Source: Orobanche coerulescens (taxonomy: Eukaryota; Streptophyta; Magnoliopsida; Lamiales; Orobanchaceae). From it: 64,000 nucleotides of DNA. A model generated the notes under the pieces. The model was not told where the DNA came from and searched no databases. It saw only the letters and a program-made list of their open reading frames with translations. The stretch covers positions 135,567,358 to 135,631,357 of the forward strand of contig CM065816.1 in assembly GCA_033398695.1 (NCBI GenBank). The letters run 5' to 3'. The position numbers were made by a program, and so were the translations under genes. This document shows positions 1 through 10,968 of the stretch, piece by piece (the stretch's first letter is position 1; each line of letters opens with the position of its first letter).

Positions 1-2034
1 TGTAATATCCGTAATTTTTCCATTTTTAGCGGTTTCCATTTTTGGGGTATGTCTATTTTTATCGACTCGCTTGTAACCGTTTCGACATTTTGAATCTATT
101 TTGTTCTTGGAGTTTTTCCATTTGGACGAGTTTTGATGATGTTTTCACGTAATTTCATTTTATGACATGTTTTGCCGTATGAACGTTCGATTCTTGTAAA
201 ACTCGTTCGTTTCCATTGTTTCTTGATTTGTACAAGTTCGTATGGTTGAGTTGGTCATGTGGAGACTTTCGGTTTGTAAATCCGACGTCGTTTCGTGATT
301 TTCGGGCACTTGGGCCATTTTTATAATTTCCTAATAGTTTAGGGAATCTTGTTTTCGTTGTCGCATTACGGACCCTTCGGTGGTCAGAATTGTATTTCTC
401 TTTCAGCGCTTAGCTCCGTCGTCTTGTATGCTTCGCGTCTATGTTCCTGGATTCTGATTTCGAAGTGCGTTTCGTGTTTTGTACCTTCGAAAGATCTGCT
501 GTTATGAGCAAGCGATCTTGGCTGCTGCGTAGGTAGCGCACGCTACCCCTGTTGCCTTGCGTGCGCTACCAATGTGCAGTTAGCGTGCGCTAACTCGTTA
601 TTGTTAGCGTGCGCTAGCAATTGGCAGCAGTAGCTACTGGACCGGTCTCAGCCCCGTTAGCGTGCGCTATACATGCTAGTTAGCGTGCGCTAACTTCACA
701 TTTTTAAAGATTAGGGGCAGTTTAGTTTCAGCATTATTTTTCATTTGTTTCCTTTCCTTCCCTTCCTACGGGCGATTTTGGCGATTCAGAGCAGATTGTG
801 GAGAGTAATCGGCGGAGTTCCCTTCCAGTCCAATTCTTGTGTCTCGAGCATAACACACCACCATCTAAACCCATCTCCATCGTCCGAATTCAAGGTAATT
901 CCTCAGGAACCCTAATTTTGACGTTTTTGGGGGATTTCGGGATTTTAGGGTTTAGTTCCGAATTGTTCATCTATATTACGATATTCTTCACCGATTGTGA
1001 TTATTGAATGATTCCAAATCCAGTTTCCTTGATTTTAATCCGCGAATTATCAATACGGGAGATTTTGCGTGAACCCTCACCCGTATTGATTGAACGTCTT
1101 TTGTCGTTAATTGTAATCGGGGTTTTGGGAGTATTCCTTTCGATTATTGATGTCCGTTGGGACTGAGTTATGCTAATTCTTCGTTTAGGAACCGTCGCTT
1201 TCCATTCGGATCATCCGTAGTCATTTTTCACTTCCGATTCTTCGAAGAATGTCTCAAAGGCAAGTACTTTACATTTGTTTACAGGTTCTAGTATTTGAAT
1301 TATGGCTGTATCGTGGTTGTTGGGGATGGTTATGTGTATGTTCACCTAGGGACGGTCCGACGGGGCCTCTAGGGATACGTATTGCCGTGAGTGTGCGTAT
1401 CGTGAGCGTGGTTAGCCACTCGAGAGATGTCCGACGGACTCTGCGGGTACGGTGGCCGTGAGTCTCGTACCAACGGTTAACTTTGAATTGTGATTTGTTG
1501 GAGATAATGTGTTTTGTGATTGTAAATATTCCGGAATATAAAATGTTTTCTAAAATGACTTTTTGGCGCATATATTCATCTGATTAGAATGTAGTTCAAA
1601 TGGATTGTACTTGCACTAGCAGTTGTCGCTAACCCCTTAAATGGGGGAAATACTTTTTGTATTTCAGGTATTGATCGTGGGGATAAACGAGCACTCGGGA
1701 CGTATGAGGATGATGGGCAAGCATGATATTGTCCAAGATTTTATTTTCGATGTTATGTCATGGTTACTATTGATGTCGATTTTGGGATTTATGTATTATA
1801 AAATTGGTTTAAGTACTCGAGTACTTCCTGTTTGAAATTGTTAATGTTGTGTTCCCGTTTTGGGAAATGGATTTGATGTCAGAATTTAATTGTCGGTTTG
1901 TAGTCTTTTATTTGAATTGTCGTTTTATTAATGATAGCTTTTCGTTGTCGAATGTCTTGTTGGTATGTTAGCCTGGTGGATTCCACAGTGTGGGGTCCAC
2001 GACTGTAATATGCCCGAACGTCTTGGGGTGTTAC
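1..2034 (+). repeat. 5' LTR of chromovirus A
   Basis: Starts TGTAATATCC and ends GTGTTAC just before the primer site; it matches 6926-8958 nearly base for base. The final A of the expected TGTTACA end reads G here, as it does in element E. It contains the array of TAGCGTGCGCTA palindromes (534-694). I see no strong TATA box, unlike the LTRs of C, D and E. ORFs inside it are short and shared by all LTR copies; I do not consider them genes. Confidence 0.9.
534..694. repeat. TAGCGTGCGCTA palindrome array, LTR of A
   Basis: Six copies of a 12-14 bp near-palindrome (TAGCGCACGCTA, TTGCGTGCGCTAC, TTAGCGTGCGCTAA and variants) in about 160 bp, at irregular spacing with unrelated sequence between them. 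They are therefore dispersed sites and not a simple tandem repeat. The position in the LTR is consistent with U3. Confidence 0.85.
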
Positions 2035-2039
2035 GAATA

Positions 2040-2051
2040 TGGTATCGGAGC
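2040..2051 (+). other. primer binding site, tRNA-iMet, element A
   Basis: TGGTATCGGAGC lies 5 bases after the LTR end. It is complementary to the 3' end of plant initiator tRNA-Met, with one mismatch to the usual TGGTATCAGAG. The same variant is seen in elements C, E, G and J. Confidence 0.85.
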
Positions 2052-2125
2052 TTAGGTTTATGGATACCTAGTCAGCCGGTCATTTGGGTCTAGTTAAGTG
2101 TCGTTTTTGGGACAGTATCACTGCT

Positions 2126-3420
2126 ATGCCATCATCTCAGTACGCCGGTGCTCGTAAGTTTTCCTAACTTGACTCGTTTCACCGTTCTGTTCTATTCCTA
2201 TCTTAGTATCTTTTGCGTTTTGCGTTTGAATTGTACTTACCCGTTGCTTCTTCAGAATTCCTGCTGGTAGAGGACGCGGACGCGGTAGGGGACGTGGCGC
2301 AGCCGGTGGGGCGGCCATGTCCGATCACTCGGGAACTGGTTCGGCGACGCCTTCTTTGTCGAACAGTATTCCCCCGATTCCAGAGGTCACAGGACTACCG
2401 CTAGCTCCGGTAATGCTCATGAGAATGTTGGAGTGGCCAACATATTGCAGCAAGTAGCGAACCAGATGACGCTACTGACTCAGGCCGTTCTGGTCGGCCA
2501 TGCTAATGCTAACCCGATTCCGCCTATTGGATCCGGTAATGATAAGCTACTTCAGGACGTGATTCGTATGCGTCCTCCGCAGTTTGATGGTGCTTCCGAC
2601 CCTTCTGGTTGGGAGAATTGGCTATTTGAGATGGAGAAAGTGTTTGAGGCTGCTAATTGTTCCGAGGAGAGGAAAGTACCCATTGCTCAGTACTTCCTCG
2701 CCAAGGAGGCAGTGACATGGTGGCAAGCGGTGAAACCGCGCGACCGGGCAGCTACGTGGGCAGAGTTGCGGGAGCTGATGGAAGACGAATTTTGTCCGTG
2801 GCCAGTGAAAGAGGGGAGGATCCGAGCCTTCTTTGAGGCTAAGCCCCAAGATGTTCCTATTTCTCAAGCTATCAAGGACTACAATCAACAGCTGCACTAT
2901 GTGAGAAACCAAGTCCGAGATGAGCTTGATAAGATCCGCCACTTTGATATGCGGATGAAGCCGAGGGTGCGCCACTACATGTATGGTCTGGGGTGCACGA
3001 CTTTGAAAGATTATCAGAATAAAGCGATGGCTTACGAGATGTCGTTTTCTGCGACAGAGACGGCAGCTGAAGGAAAGAAGCAGAAGACCTCCGGTCAGTT
3101 TTCGGGAGGCAAGTCAGGAGGGTATCCGAAGGCTCAGTCTGGTTCGCGAGTCTTCGGGGGTCAGTCGCCATCAGTTGGTCGAGGGAACGGTTCTAGGTCT
3201 GCTCCTGCTGGTTCCGTTCGTGGTCCTACATGCTTCAAGCTGATCGTCCGGCCACATGATGAGTGAGTGTGATAAGCCTCCGATTCAGTTGTCTTGCTTG
3301 TGGTCGTATGGGTCACCGTGCTAAGTTTTGTACGGATGCGGCTCGGGCTCCGATTACTCGGATATCTGCTCCAGTGCAGGAGAGCCGAGTGTGAATCAGC
3401 ACCGGGTTCCTCGGCAGAGT
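2126..3420 (+). pseudogene. gag of chromovirus A (frameshifted)
   Basis: Capsid/nucleocapsid polyprotein. The clean stretch is 2433-3266 (277 aa). It holds the Retrotrans_gag core (FDGASDPSGWENWLFEMEK near residue 50, then TWWQAVKPRD), a basic Gly/Ser-rich linker and the start of a zinc knuckle. An upstream Arg-Gly-rich stretch (about 2260-2315) leads into MSDHSG and is out of frame with the core. Compared with D and E, the first CCHC knuckle is destroyed by small indels near 3235-3250 and the second (about 3290-3335) is out of frame. The start at 2126 (MPSSQYAGAR) is conserved in E. It is followed by a gtaagt and, further on, ttcttcag, so a leader intron is possible but its phase does not fit cleanly. 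Confidence 0.8.
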
Positions 3421-3539
3421 TTTGGTAGAGGTCGAGGTCGTGGTCACCTTCTAGAGGGGGAGCTTCTAGTGCGGGGTCTGTTCCGCCCCGTGTGTATGAG
3501 ATGAGGCGAGCCGAGATCCCGACGCGACGGTGGCTACAG

Positions 3540-6500
3540 TACCGTCCACATCCTTGACCATCCTGTTTCCGTATTGTTCGATTCTCGTGCTACGCATTCT
3601 TTTATATCTATGGATTGTGTGCGTAAATGCATATTGATTGCCTTGTTGCTTGTGAGCCTTTTGTTGTTAGACTTCCTAGCGGGGATAGCATCGTAGGGGA
3701 CCGTGAGATTAGAGATTTTTCCGTGAGTATCGCGGGGAGGGATTGGCCTTCTAATCTGATTGCGGTAGATATTAGAGATGAGGATTTGATTAAGGTGAGG
3801 ATTGGATGGACCGTCATGGGGCGATCATGAATTATAGAACGAGGACTGCTTCGATGTTAGCCTCGATGGTACCGAGCATTCTTTTGTAGGCGTAAGCGGG
3901 GTAGCCAGAGATTACCGATCAGCGCTTTGAGGCGGTGAGACTTCTTGAGGAGGTTGCACGGGCTATTGGTGTTACGCTTTGAGATCGGAAGAAGGGGAGT
4001 CGAGCTCGTCTATTCCGGTTGTATGTGAGTATCCTGACGTTTTCCGGATGAGTTGCGGGTTTGCCGCCGGGCCGAGAGGTTGAGTTTACCGTCGATCTAG
4101 AGCCGGGTGCGGCACCTATCTCTAAGACGCCATACCGTATGGCGCTGCCGAGATGCTTGAGTTGAAGAAAGCAATTGGGAGAGTTGCTAGACATGGGGTA
4201 TATTCGACCGAGTGCTTCGCCTTGGGGCGCACCGTCCTATTTGTAAAGAAGAAGGATGGGTCACTTCGTTTGTGCATCGACTACCGAGAGTTGAACAAAG
4301 TGACCATCAAAAACAAATATCCACTCCGAGGATTGATGACTTGTTTGATCGGTTGCAAGGAGCGACCGTGTTTTCGAAGATTGATTTGAGATCGGGTATT
4401 ATCGGCTCGAGTGAAGGATACCGATATTCCGAAGACGGCCTTTCGGACGAGATACGGTCACTACGAGTTTGTGGTTATGCCTTTTGGGCTAACTAACGCA
4501 CCCGGCCCGTGTTCATGCGACTTATGAACAAAGTCTTTATCGAGTACCTCGATAAGTGTGTGGTCGCTTTTATCGATGACATCCTGATTTACTCGAGGAG
4601 CGAGGAGGAGCACGCCGTCATTTGCATATTGTGTTAGATATTTTGAGAACTCGGCATCTTTTGCGAAGTTCTCAAAGTGCGAGTTTAGTTACGGGAAGTT
4701 ATGTTTCTCGGTCATGTGATCTCGGCGAGGGTGTTCGTGTGGACCCACATAAGGTAGAGGCGAGTGTTGGATTGGGCGCCGCCCAAGAACGTGAAAGAGG
4801 TCCGTAGTTTTCGGGATTAGCCGGTATTATCGTAGATTCGTCGAGGGGTTCTCTAAACTCGCTCGACCGCTGACTCGATTGTTACAAAAGTCGAGAAGTT
4901 TGTGTGGACCGATGAGAGGCGTAATAGTTTTGAGGAGTTGAAGAAGCGGTTGACGACCGCTCCCGTTTGGCCTTACCGAGTGGTAATGATGGTTTCTCGG
5001 TTTATAGTGATGCTTCGGGCCAAGGGCTCGGATGCGTACTTATGCGGACGGGAGGACGATTGCTTATTCTTCCCGTCAGTTGAAACCATATGAATTGAAT
5101 TACCCTACGCACGATCTTGAGTTGGCCGCAGTTGTTTTTTGCGTTGAAGATTTGGCGTCATTACTTGTATGGCTCGTCGTGTCAGATTTTCACCGATCAC
5201 AAGAGCCTGAAGTACATTTTCACGCAGAAAGAGCTTAATATGAGGCAGAGGAGGTGGTTGGAATTGATTAAGGATTACGATCTCGAGATCCTTTATCATC
5301 CGGGCAAGGCTAATGTGGTAGCAGACGCCTTGAGCCGGAAATCAGTATCGCTTCGAGCGCTTGAGTTGCTTACGGCCCAGTCAGGACTTCAGCGTGATTT
5401 TATGAAGCTGAGCATTGAGATTGTACTGCCAGAGAGTTCCGGGCAGTTGCGTACTCTTGAGATTTCTTCGTCTCTGGTCGAGGACATTAAATCGGGACAG
5501 TTGGAGGACCCCATGTTTATTCAGCTTCGGGAGAGTGTAGAGAAGGGGAAAGCCCCGGGATTTGTTATTCATGAGGACAGAGTGTTGAGATTCCGAGGTC
5601 GGTTGTGTGTTCCGAACGACTCGGAATTGAGACAGAATATCATGCGAGAGGCTCATGCGTCACCTTACTCAGTCCATCCGGGCTCGAGTAAAATGTATAA
5701 AGATCTGAGGAAGAATTTCTGGTGGAACGATATGAAGAAAGAGGTAGTTCAGTTTGTGGCTAAGTGTTTGACTTGTCAGCAAGTCAAGATTGAGCATCAG
5801 GCCAGTAGGATTATTATTGAAACCACTTCCGTTAGGAATGGAATTGAGATGACATCTCTTTGGATTTTTTCACTAGTTTACCGAGAACGAAGACCGGTAT
5901 GAATATGGTGTGGGTGATTGTAGACCGATCGACTAAGTCGGCACATTTTCCAGGCATCAAGGATACTTGGGGTCCGTAAAAGTTGGCTCGTATTTTTATT
6001 GCACGAGATAGTGAGGCTTCATGGTACGCCGAGGACCATTATTTCGTATAGAGATGGCCGGTTTGTATCGCACTTTTGGCAAGCGGTACATAAGGCATTG
6101 GGGACACAGCTACGTTTGAGCACTTCGTTCCATCCCCAGGCCGATGGTCCGAACGTACCATCCAGACGCTCGAGGATTTGTTGCGCGCGTGTGCGTTAGA
6201 CTCGAGTAGTAACCGGGAGGATCATTTGGCCTTAATTGAGTTTACTTATAATAATAGCCGCACGCGTCGATTAAGATGGCACCATATGAGGCACTTTATG
6301 GCCGACGTTGCCGATCACCGATATGTTGGGATGAACCGTCCGATTTGGTTGGCAGAGCCGGACCTTGTGTTGAGACGAGAGAGAAAGTTGAATGGATTAG
6401 AAAGAGGATGTTGGTGCTCGAGTCGGCGAAATCTTATGCGGATGTTAGGCGTAGACCCTTGGAGTTTGAGGTGGGAGATCACGTTCGCTGAGAGTATCTC

Positions 6501-6889
6501 CGACGAAAGGAGTTTTCCGTTTTGGGAAGAAGGGGAAACTCAGCCCGAGATATATTGGACCCTTCGAGGTATTGGAGAGAGTCGGCGAGTTGGCATACCG
6601 TTTGGCTTTACCTCCGTCGCTGAGTCATGTACATAGTGTACTTCACGTTTCCCGATTGAGGAAGTACGTTAGGACCCGTCCACATTATTGACTTTGGGGA
6701 CGTGGAGATCGAGAAGGATATTACGTTTGAGGAGAGGCCCGTCAGAATTTTGGAACGTCGTGACAAACAGTTAAGGCACAAAACCATTCCTTTGGTTAAG
6801 GTGCAATGGTCGAGGCACGGAGTAGAAGAAGAGACGTGGGAGCTAGAGGAGGATATGCGTTCGAGATACCCCGAGCTTTTTGATTCTTA
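3540..6889 (+). pseudogene. pol of chromovirus A: PR-RT-RH-INT-chromodomain, multiply frameshifted
   Basis: Protease near 3570-3620 reads FDSRATHSFIS, where active family members have DSG; the catalytic-loop Gly is Arg. Reverse transcriptase spans about 4150-4760: [18 protein letters not shown] at 4240-4300 and FIDDIL near 4570, the catalytic Asp pair. RNase H is about 4900-5330 and ends in [14 protein letters not shown]. Integrase has a zinc-finger half with CLTC (5765), a DGRFVSHF segment (about 6055) and a target segment YEALYGRRCRSP (6285). The chromodomain is the cleanest part (6702-6889, ending YPELFDS). At least eight frame changes separate these pieces. They could be decay, consensus error, or both. 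Confidence 0.85.
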
Positions 6890-6910
6890 AGTTTCGGGAC
6901 GAAACTTTAT

Positions 6911-6925
6911 TTTAGAGGGGGAGAA
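6911..6925 (+). other. polypurine tract of element A
   Basis: Purine-rich TTTAGAGGGGGAGAA directly abuts the 3' LTR start TGTAATATCC. It is the plus-strand primer site. Element C has a near-identical tract. Confidence 0.85.
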
Positions 6926-8958
6926 TGTAATATCCGTAATTTTTCCATTTTTAGCGGTTTCCATTTTTGGGGTATGTCTATTTTTATCGACTCGCTTGTA
7001 ATCGTTTCGACATTTTGAATCTATTTTGTTCTTGGAGTTTTTCCATTTGGACGAGTTTTGATGATGTTTTCACGTAATTTCATTTTATGACATGTTTTGC
7101 CGTATGAACGTTCGATTCTTGTAAAACTCGTTCGTTTCCGTTGTTTCTTGGTTTGTACAAGTTCGTATGGTTGAGTTGGTCATGTGGAGACTTTCGGTTT
7201 GTAAATCCGACGTCGTTTCGTGATTTTCGGGCACTTGGGCCATTTTTGTAATTTCCTAATAGTTTAGGGAATCTTGTTTTCGTTGTCGCATTACGGACCC
7301 TTCGGTGGTCGGAATTGTATTTCTCTATCAGCGCTTAGCTCCGTCGTCTTGTATGCTTCGCGTCTATGTTCCTGGATTCTGGTTTCGAAGGGCGTTTCGT
7401 GTTTTGTACCTTCGACAGCATCTTCTGTATTATGAGCGGCGATCGAATCTTCTGCGAGTAGCGCACGCTACCTGTTGCCTTGCGTGCGCTACCAATGTGC
7501 GATTAGCGTCGCTAACTCGTTATTGTTAGCGTGCGCTAGCGATTGGCAGCAGAGCTACTGGACCGGTCTCGGCCGTTAGCGTCGCTATACATGCTAGTTA
7601 GCGTGCGCTAACTTCACATTTTTAAAGATTAGGGCGATTTAGTTTCAAAGATTATTTTCATTCTTTTCCTTTCCTTCCCTTCCTACGGGCGATTTTGGCG
7701 ATTCAGAGCACATTGTGGAGAGTAATCGGCGGAGTTCCCTTCCAGTCCAATTCTTGTGTCTCGAGCATAACACCACCATCTAAACCCATCTCCATCGTCC
7801 GAATTCAAGGTAATTCCTCAGGAACCCTAATTTTGACGTTTTTGGGGGATTTCGGGATTTTAGGGTTTAGTTCCGAATTGTTCATCTATATTACGATATT
7901 CTTCACCGATTGTGATTATTGAATGATTCCAAATCCAGTTTCCTTGATTTTAATCCGCGAATTATCAATACGGGGAGATTTTGCGTAAACCCTCACCCGT
8001 ATTGATTGAACGTCTTTTGTCGTTAATTGTAATCGGGGTTTTGGGAGTATTCCTTTCGATTATTGATGTCCGTTGGGACTGAGTTATGCTAATTCTTCGT
8101 TTAGGAACCGTCGTTTTCCATTCGGATCATCCGTAGTCATTTTTCACTTCCGATTCTTCGAAGAATGTCTCAAAGGCAAGTACTTTACATTTGTTTACAT
8201 GTTCTAGTATTTGAATTATGGTCAGATCGTGGTTGTTGTGGATGGTTATGTGTATGTTCACCTAGGGACGGTCCGACGGGGCCTCTAGGGATACGTATTG
8301 CCGTGAGTGTGCGTATCGTGAACTGTGGTTAGCCACCCAGGGATGTCCGACGCGACTCTGCGGGGTACGGTGGCCGTGAGTCTCGTACCAACGGTTAACT
8401 TTGAATTGTGATTTGTTGGAGATAATGTGTTTTGTGATTGTAAATATTCCGGAATATAAAATGTTTTCTAAAATGACTTTTTGGCGCATATATTCATCTG
8501 ATTAGAATGTAGTTCAAATGGATTGTATTTGCACTAGCAGTTGTCGCTAACCCCTTAAATGGGGGAAATACTTTTTGTATTTCAGGTATTGATCGTGGGG
8601 ATAAACGAGCACTCGGGACGTATGAGGATGATGGGCAAGCATGATATTGTCCAAGATTTGATTTTCGATGTTATGTCCGGCTTACTATTGATGTCTGATT
8701 TTGGGATTTATGTATTATAAAATTGGTTTAAGTACTCGAGTACTTCCTGTTTGAAATTGTTAATGTTGTGTTCCCGTTTTGGGAAATGGATTTGATGTCA
8801 GAATTTAATTGTCGGTTTGTAGTCTTTTATTTGAATTGTCGTTTTATTAATGATAGCTTTTCGTTGTCGAATGTCTTGTTGGTATGTTAGCCTGGTGGAT
8901 TCCACAGTGTGGGGTCCACGGCGCTGTAATATGCCCTGAACGTCTTGGGGGTGTTACA
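6926..8958 (+). repeat. 3' LTR of chromovirus A
   Basis: Starts TGTAATATCC and ends GGGGGTGTTACA, so the terminal TG..CA is intact here. It is nearly identical to 1-2034. Many of the differences I see are 1-2 base indels, often in CTG, CAG or GTGCGCT contexts (for example tagcgtcgct for tagcgtgcgct). The flank ATTTG is the target duplication. Confidence 0.9.
7459..7612. repeat. TAGCGTGCGCTA palindrome array, 3' LTR of A
   Basis: Same six sites as at 534-694. Two have lost a G (TAGCGTCGCTA), which breaks their spacing. Confidence 0.8.
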
Positions 8959-9170
8959 ATTTGCCTCGTATATTTATTCTCTTGCAGATTCTAAATGGCG
9001 TTAGCACAAGCATCAACTTTCATTTCAGGGAGTTTTCTGTTTTCTCACTTGATTTTCATTTCTAAAAACTGAGGTCAGTTTTATTTTCTAGTTTGGGTGT
9101 GGCTTGTTTTAAATTATTTTGGTGTGTTAGTATTTTGGTGTGTTTTGGTTATTTGCCTTAATTTTTTTTA

Positions 9171-9206
<36 letters not shown>

Positions 9207-10328
9207 ATTTGTGAGATTTCTAGATCTGGCCATAACACCAATAAGTTAGCTATATACAAGCTTCTAAAATCGTTTTAACCGGTAAGAAATTTTATATTCC
9301 AAAATTTGTGAGCCTTAAACTTTCTTTTCAAGCCTTGTAGTTATCATATAAAATCGAGTCATTCGTTACCTTGAGAAAATAAGAATTAGTTGGTTGATGA
9401 AAAATAGAACTGAAATTTACTTAGTTTGTGGAGTTTTTGATTTTTCATGCTTAACTAATAAATGATTTTCTGCAAAAATTCTATTCCCTAAAAAAGTCAT
9501 TAGTGAAAGGAGTCTAGTTGAAAATAAGGGAGAGGTGTTGAGCAGCAACAGCTGCCTAATTTTGGGGGTTCTAAAATTTTGCGAAAAATAAAGGACTAAC
9601 CATTGTTGGTGCGTAGCTGCCGTCTCACATGAGATGAAAAATGTGTTGGTGAAAAGAGCTACACGTTAGCAAATAACGGTGTGAAAGCTATCACCTAAAA
9701 AAAATGGATATTGTGTTGGTGAAAAGAGCTACACGTTAGCAAATAACGGTGTGAAAACTATCACCTAAAAAAATGGATATTGTGTTGGTGAAAAGAGCTA
9801 CACGTTGCAAATAACGGTGTGAAAGCTATCACTAAAAGGGATGTAGTTTATGAACAGATTTGAATTAATTAGCGGCTGAATTTCAATACACTCAATTTCG
9901 TGAACAATCACAATATTTGATGACGCCGATGAAATTCTTCTTCATATTGAGTCGAAAAATAAACGAGTGATCAAGAGCAACCATTAAATGGAGTCGTGTG
10001 TACCACGAGTGGGAAAGAATAATCAACTTTTTTTTTGGGGGGGGGGGGGGGGGAACCTTGCATTTTGGAATTAAAAAAATAAAACCGTGTTTTAACTTCA
10101 AAATCATTAGTAGATTTATTTTGAATCTTGATTCATTTCTACCTACTGTATAAAGCTGGTTGTTGTGTATTAATGGCATTTTGATCTCCTTTTCTCTTTT
10201 TATATGATTTTTTTTTTCTTAATTTATGTGTGTATTATTATTTTTGTGTCTTATTTTTATTTTCATTTTTGGAGTGTGATTAATAAAGAGTCTTGCTCGG
10301 GACTAGCAAGAATTCAGGTTTGGGGGTG
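8959..10328 (+). mobile_element. element B, partial upstream copy (3' internal region and polypurine tract)
   Basis: Near-identical to 22943-24308, which lies directly before the second B LTR. It has the same splice-acceptor-like ttctcttgcag, the same three ~70 bp tandem repeats, the same G17 run and the same GTTTGGGGGTG tract. It therefore belongs to a B unit upstream of the first B LTR. The 5' remainder is cut off by chromovirus A. No coding region apart from a 24-codon ORF beginning ATGGCGTTAGC near 8995. A TA microsatellite lies at about 9173-9202. Confidence 0.8.
9643..9833. repeat. three ~70 bp tandem repeats, upstream B copy
   Basis: Units begin gtgttggtgaaaagagct at 9643, 9713 and 9782 (periods 70 and 69). 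Unit 3 is shortened at its end. The same trio is at 23620-23810, so the amplification predates the duplication of the B unit. A 17-base G run follows at 10037-10053. Confidence 0.9.
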
Positions 10329-10694
10329 TGATAAGTGTCAGTTTTATACACTTATACATGGCTTGTATCGATAAATTTCACCCATAATTGAGCTAGTCTA
10401 CTCGTTTTTGCTTTTAATTACTTAGTTTTTAATAATTTTATTTCTACCGGATGAAGATGTAAATCTAGTCTTACTCGGATTGAATTACTGATTTACTCAA
10501 GAAATAACATGTTTATAAAATATTCTCTTTGTTGAATTTTTATGTATTCATGTTGTAGGGCTTTCCGAGACGAGTTCGGCAGTCTTTCCGGATTCAAAAT
10601 CTGAGTTATATATCAAAAGTTATCATCCGAAGAAGATTTGGGGCAAACCGCAAAGTCTAAGAAATTCTGGGCTGAAAATGAAGTCTGAAACTCC

Positions 10695-10833
10695 ATACGG
10701 GCGTAACATCATAATGTACGGGCGTAATTCACAAAGCAAAAAGCCGTAGCCATGTTACGGCCGTAACTACTCAATGTTACGGCCGTAGGTCATCCAAGTT
10801 ATGGCCGTAACTCCTCAATGTTACGGCCGTAAC
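10695..10833. repeat. GTTACGGCCGTAAC palindrome array in B LTR
   Basis: Three or four copies of the perfect 14 bp palindrome GTTACGGCCGTAAC or one-base variants, plus two related ACGGGCGTAA half-sites, in 140 bp. The array ends about 130 bp upstream of the TATA box, an enhancer-like U3 position. The second LTR keeps it at about 24675-24813. Confidence 0.82.
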
Positions 10834-10960
10834 TCTTGACAGATTATTGATCATTGCGGAATTTTTTATACTTTTGGTCTATTATTGAGGGGATGGCTGG
10901 CATTGATCCGATCTAATGTAATAATGCTGGAGTTTTGGAGCTATTAGATGACTTTATGTG

Positions 10961-10968
10961 TATAAATA
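10961..10968 (+). promoter_or_regulatory. TATA box of B LTR
   Basis: TATAAATA about 1 kb before the LTR end; the second LTR has the same box at 24941-24948. It is the likely start of R. Position and sequence support it, but no transcript evidence is available. Confidence 0.6.

Larger units (their letters stand above)
1..8958 (+). mobile_element. Ty3/gypsy chromovirus A (Tekay lineage), complete but degenerate
   Basis: Complete LTR retrotransposon: 5' LTR, initiator-Met tRNA primer site, gag, pol in the order protease, reverse transcriptase, RNase H, integrase, chromodomain, then polypurine tract and 3' LTR. The C-terminal chromodomain and the spacer with 'gggacgaaac' before the polypurine tract are typical of Tekay chromoviruses (family knowledge). 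The right flank ATTTG (8959-8963) equals the uninterrupted site at 22943-22947 in the other copy of element B, so A inserted into B's 3' internal region. The left target copy lies outside the window, because the LTR begins at base 1. Reading frames are broken many times, so this copy is not autonomous as read. Confidence 0.88.

Noticed and set aside
798..1835. Several ORFs of 60-100 codons in the LTRs of A, D and E
   Set aside because: They fall in LTR sequence, are repeated in each LTR copy on whichever strand, differ by frameshift between copies and contain no domain.
9892..10179. Minus-strand ORF with a Pro run, in both B copies
   Set aside because: The Pro run is the translated complement of the G17 run; no domain; likely a by-product of duplication.
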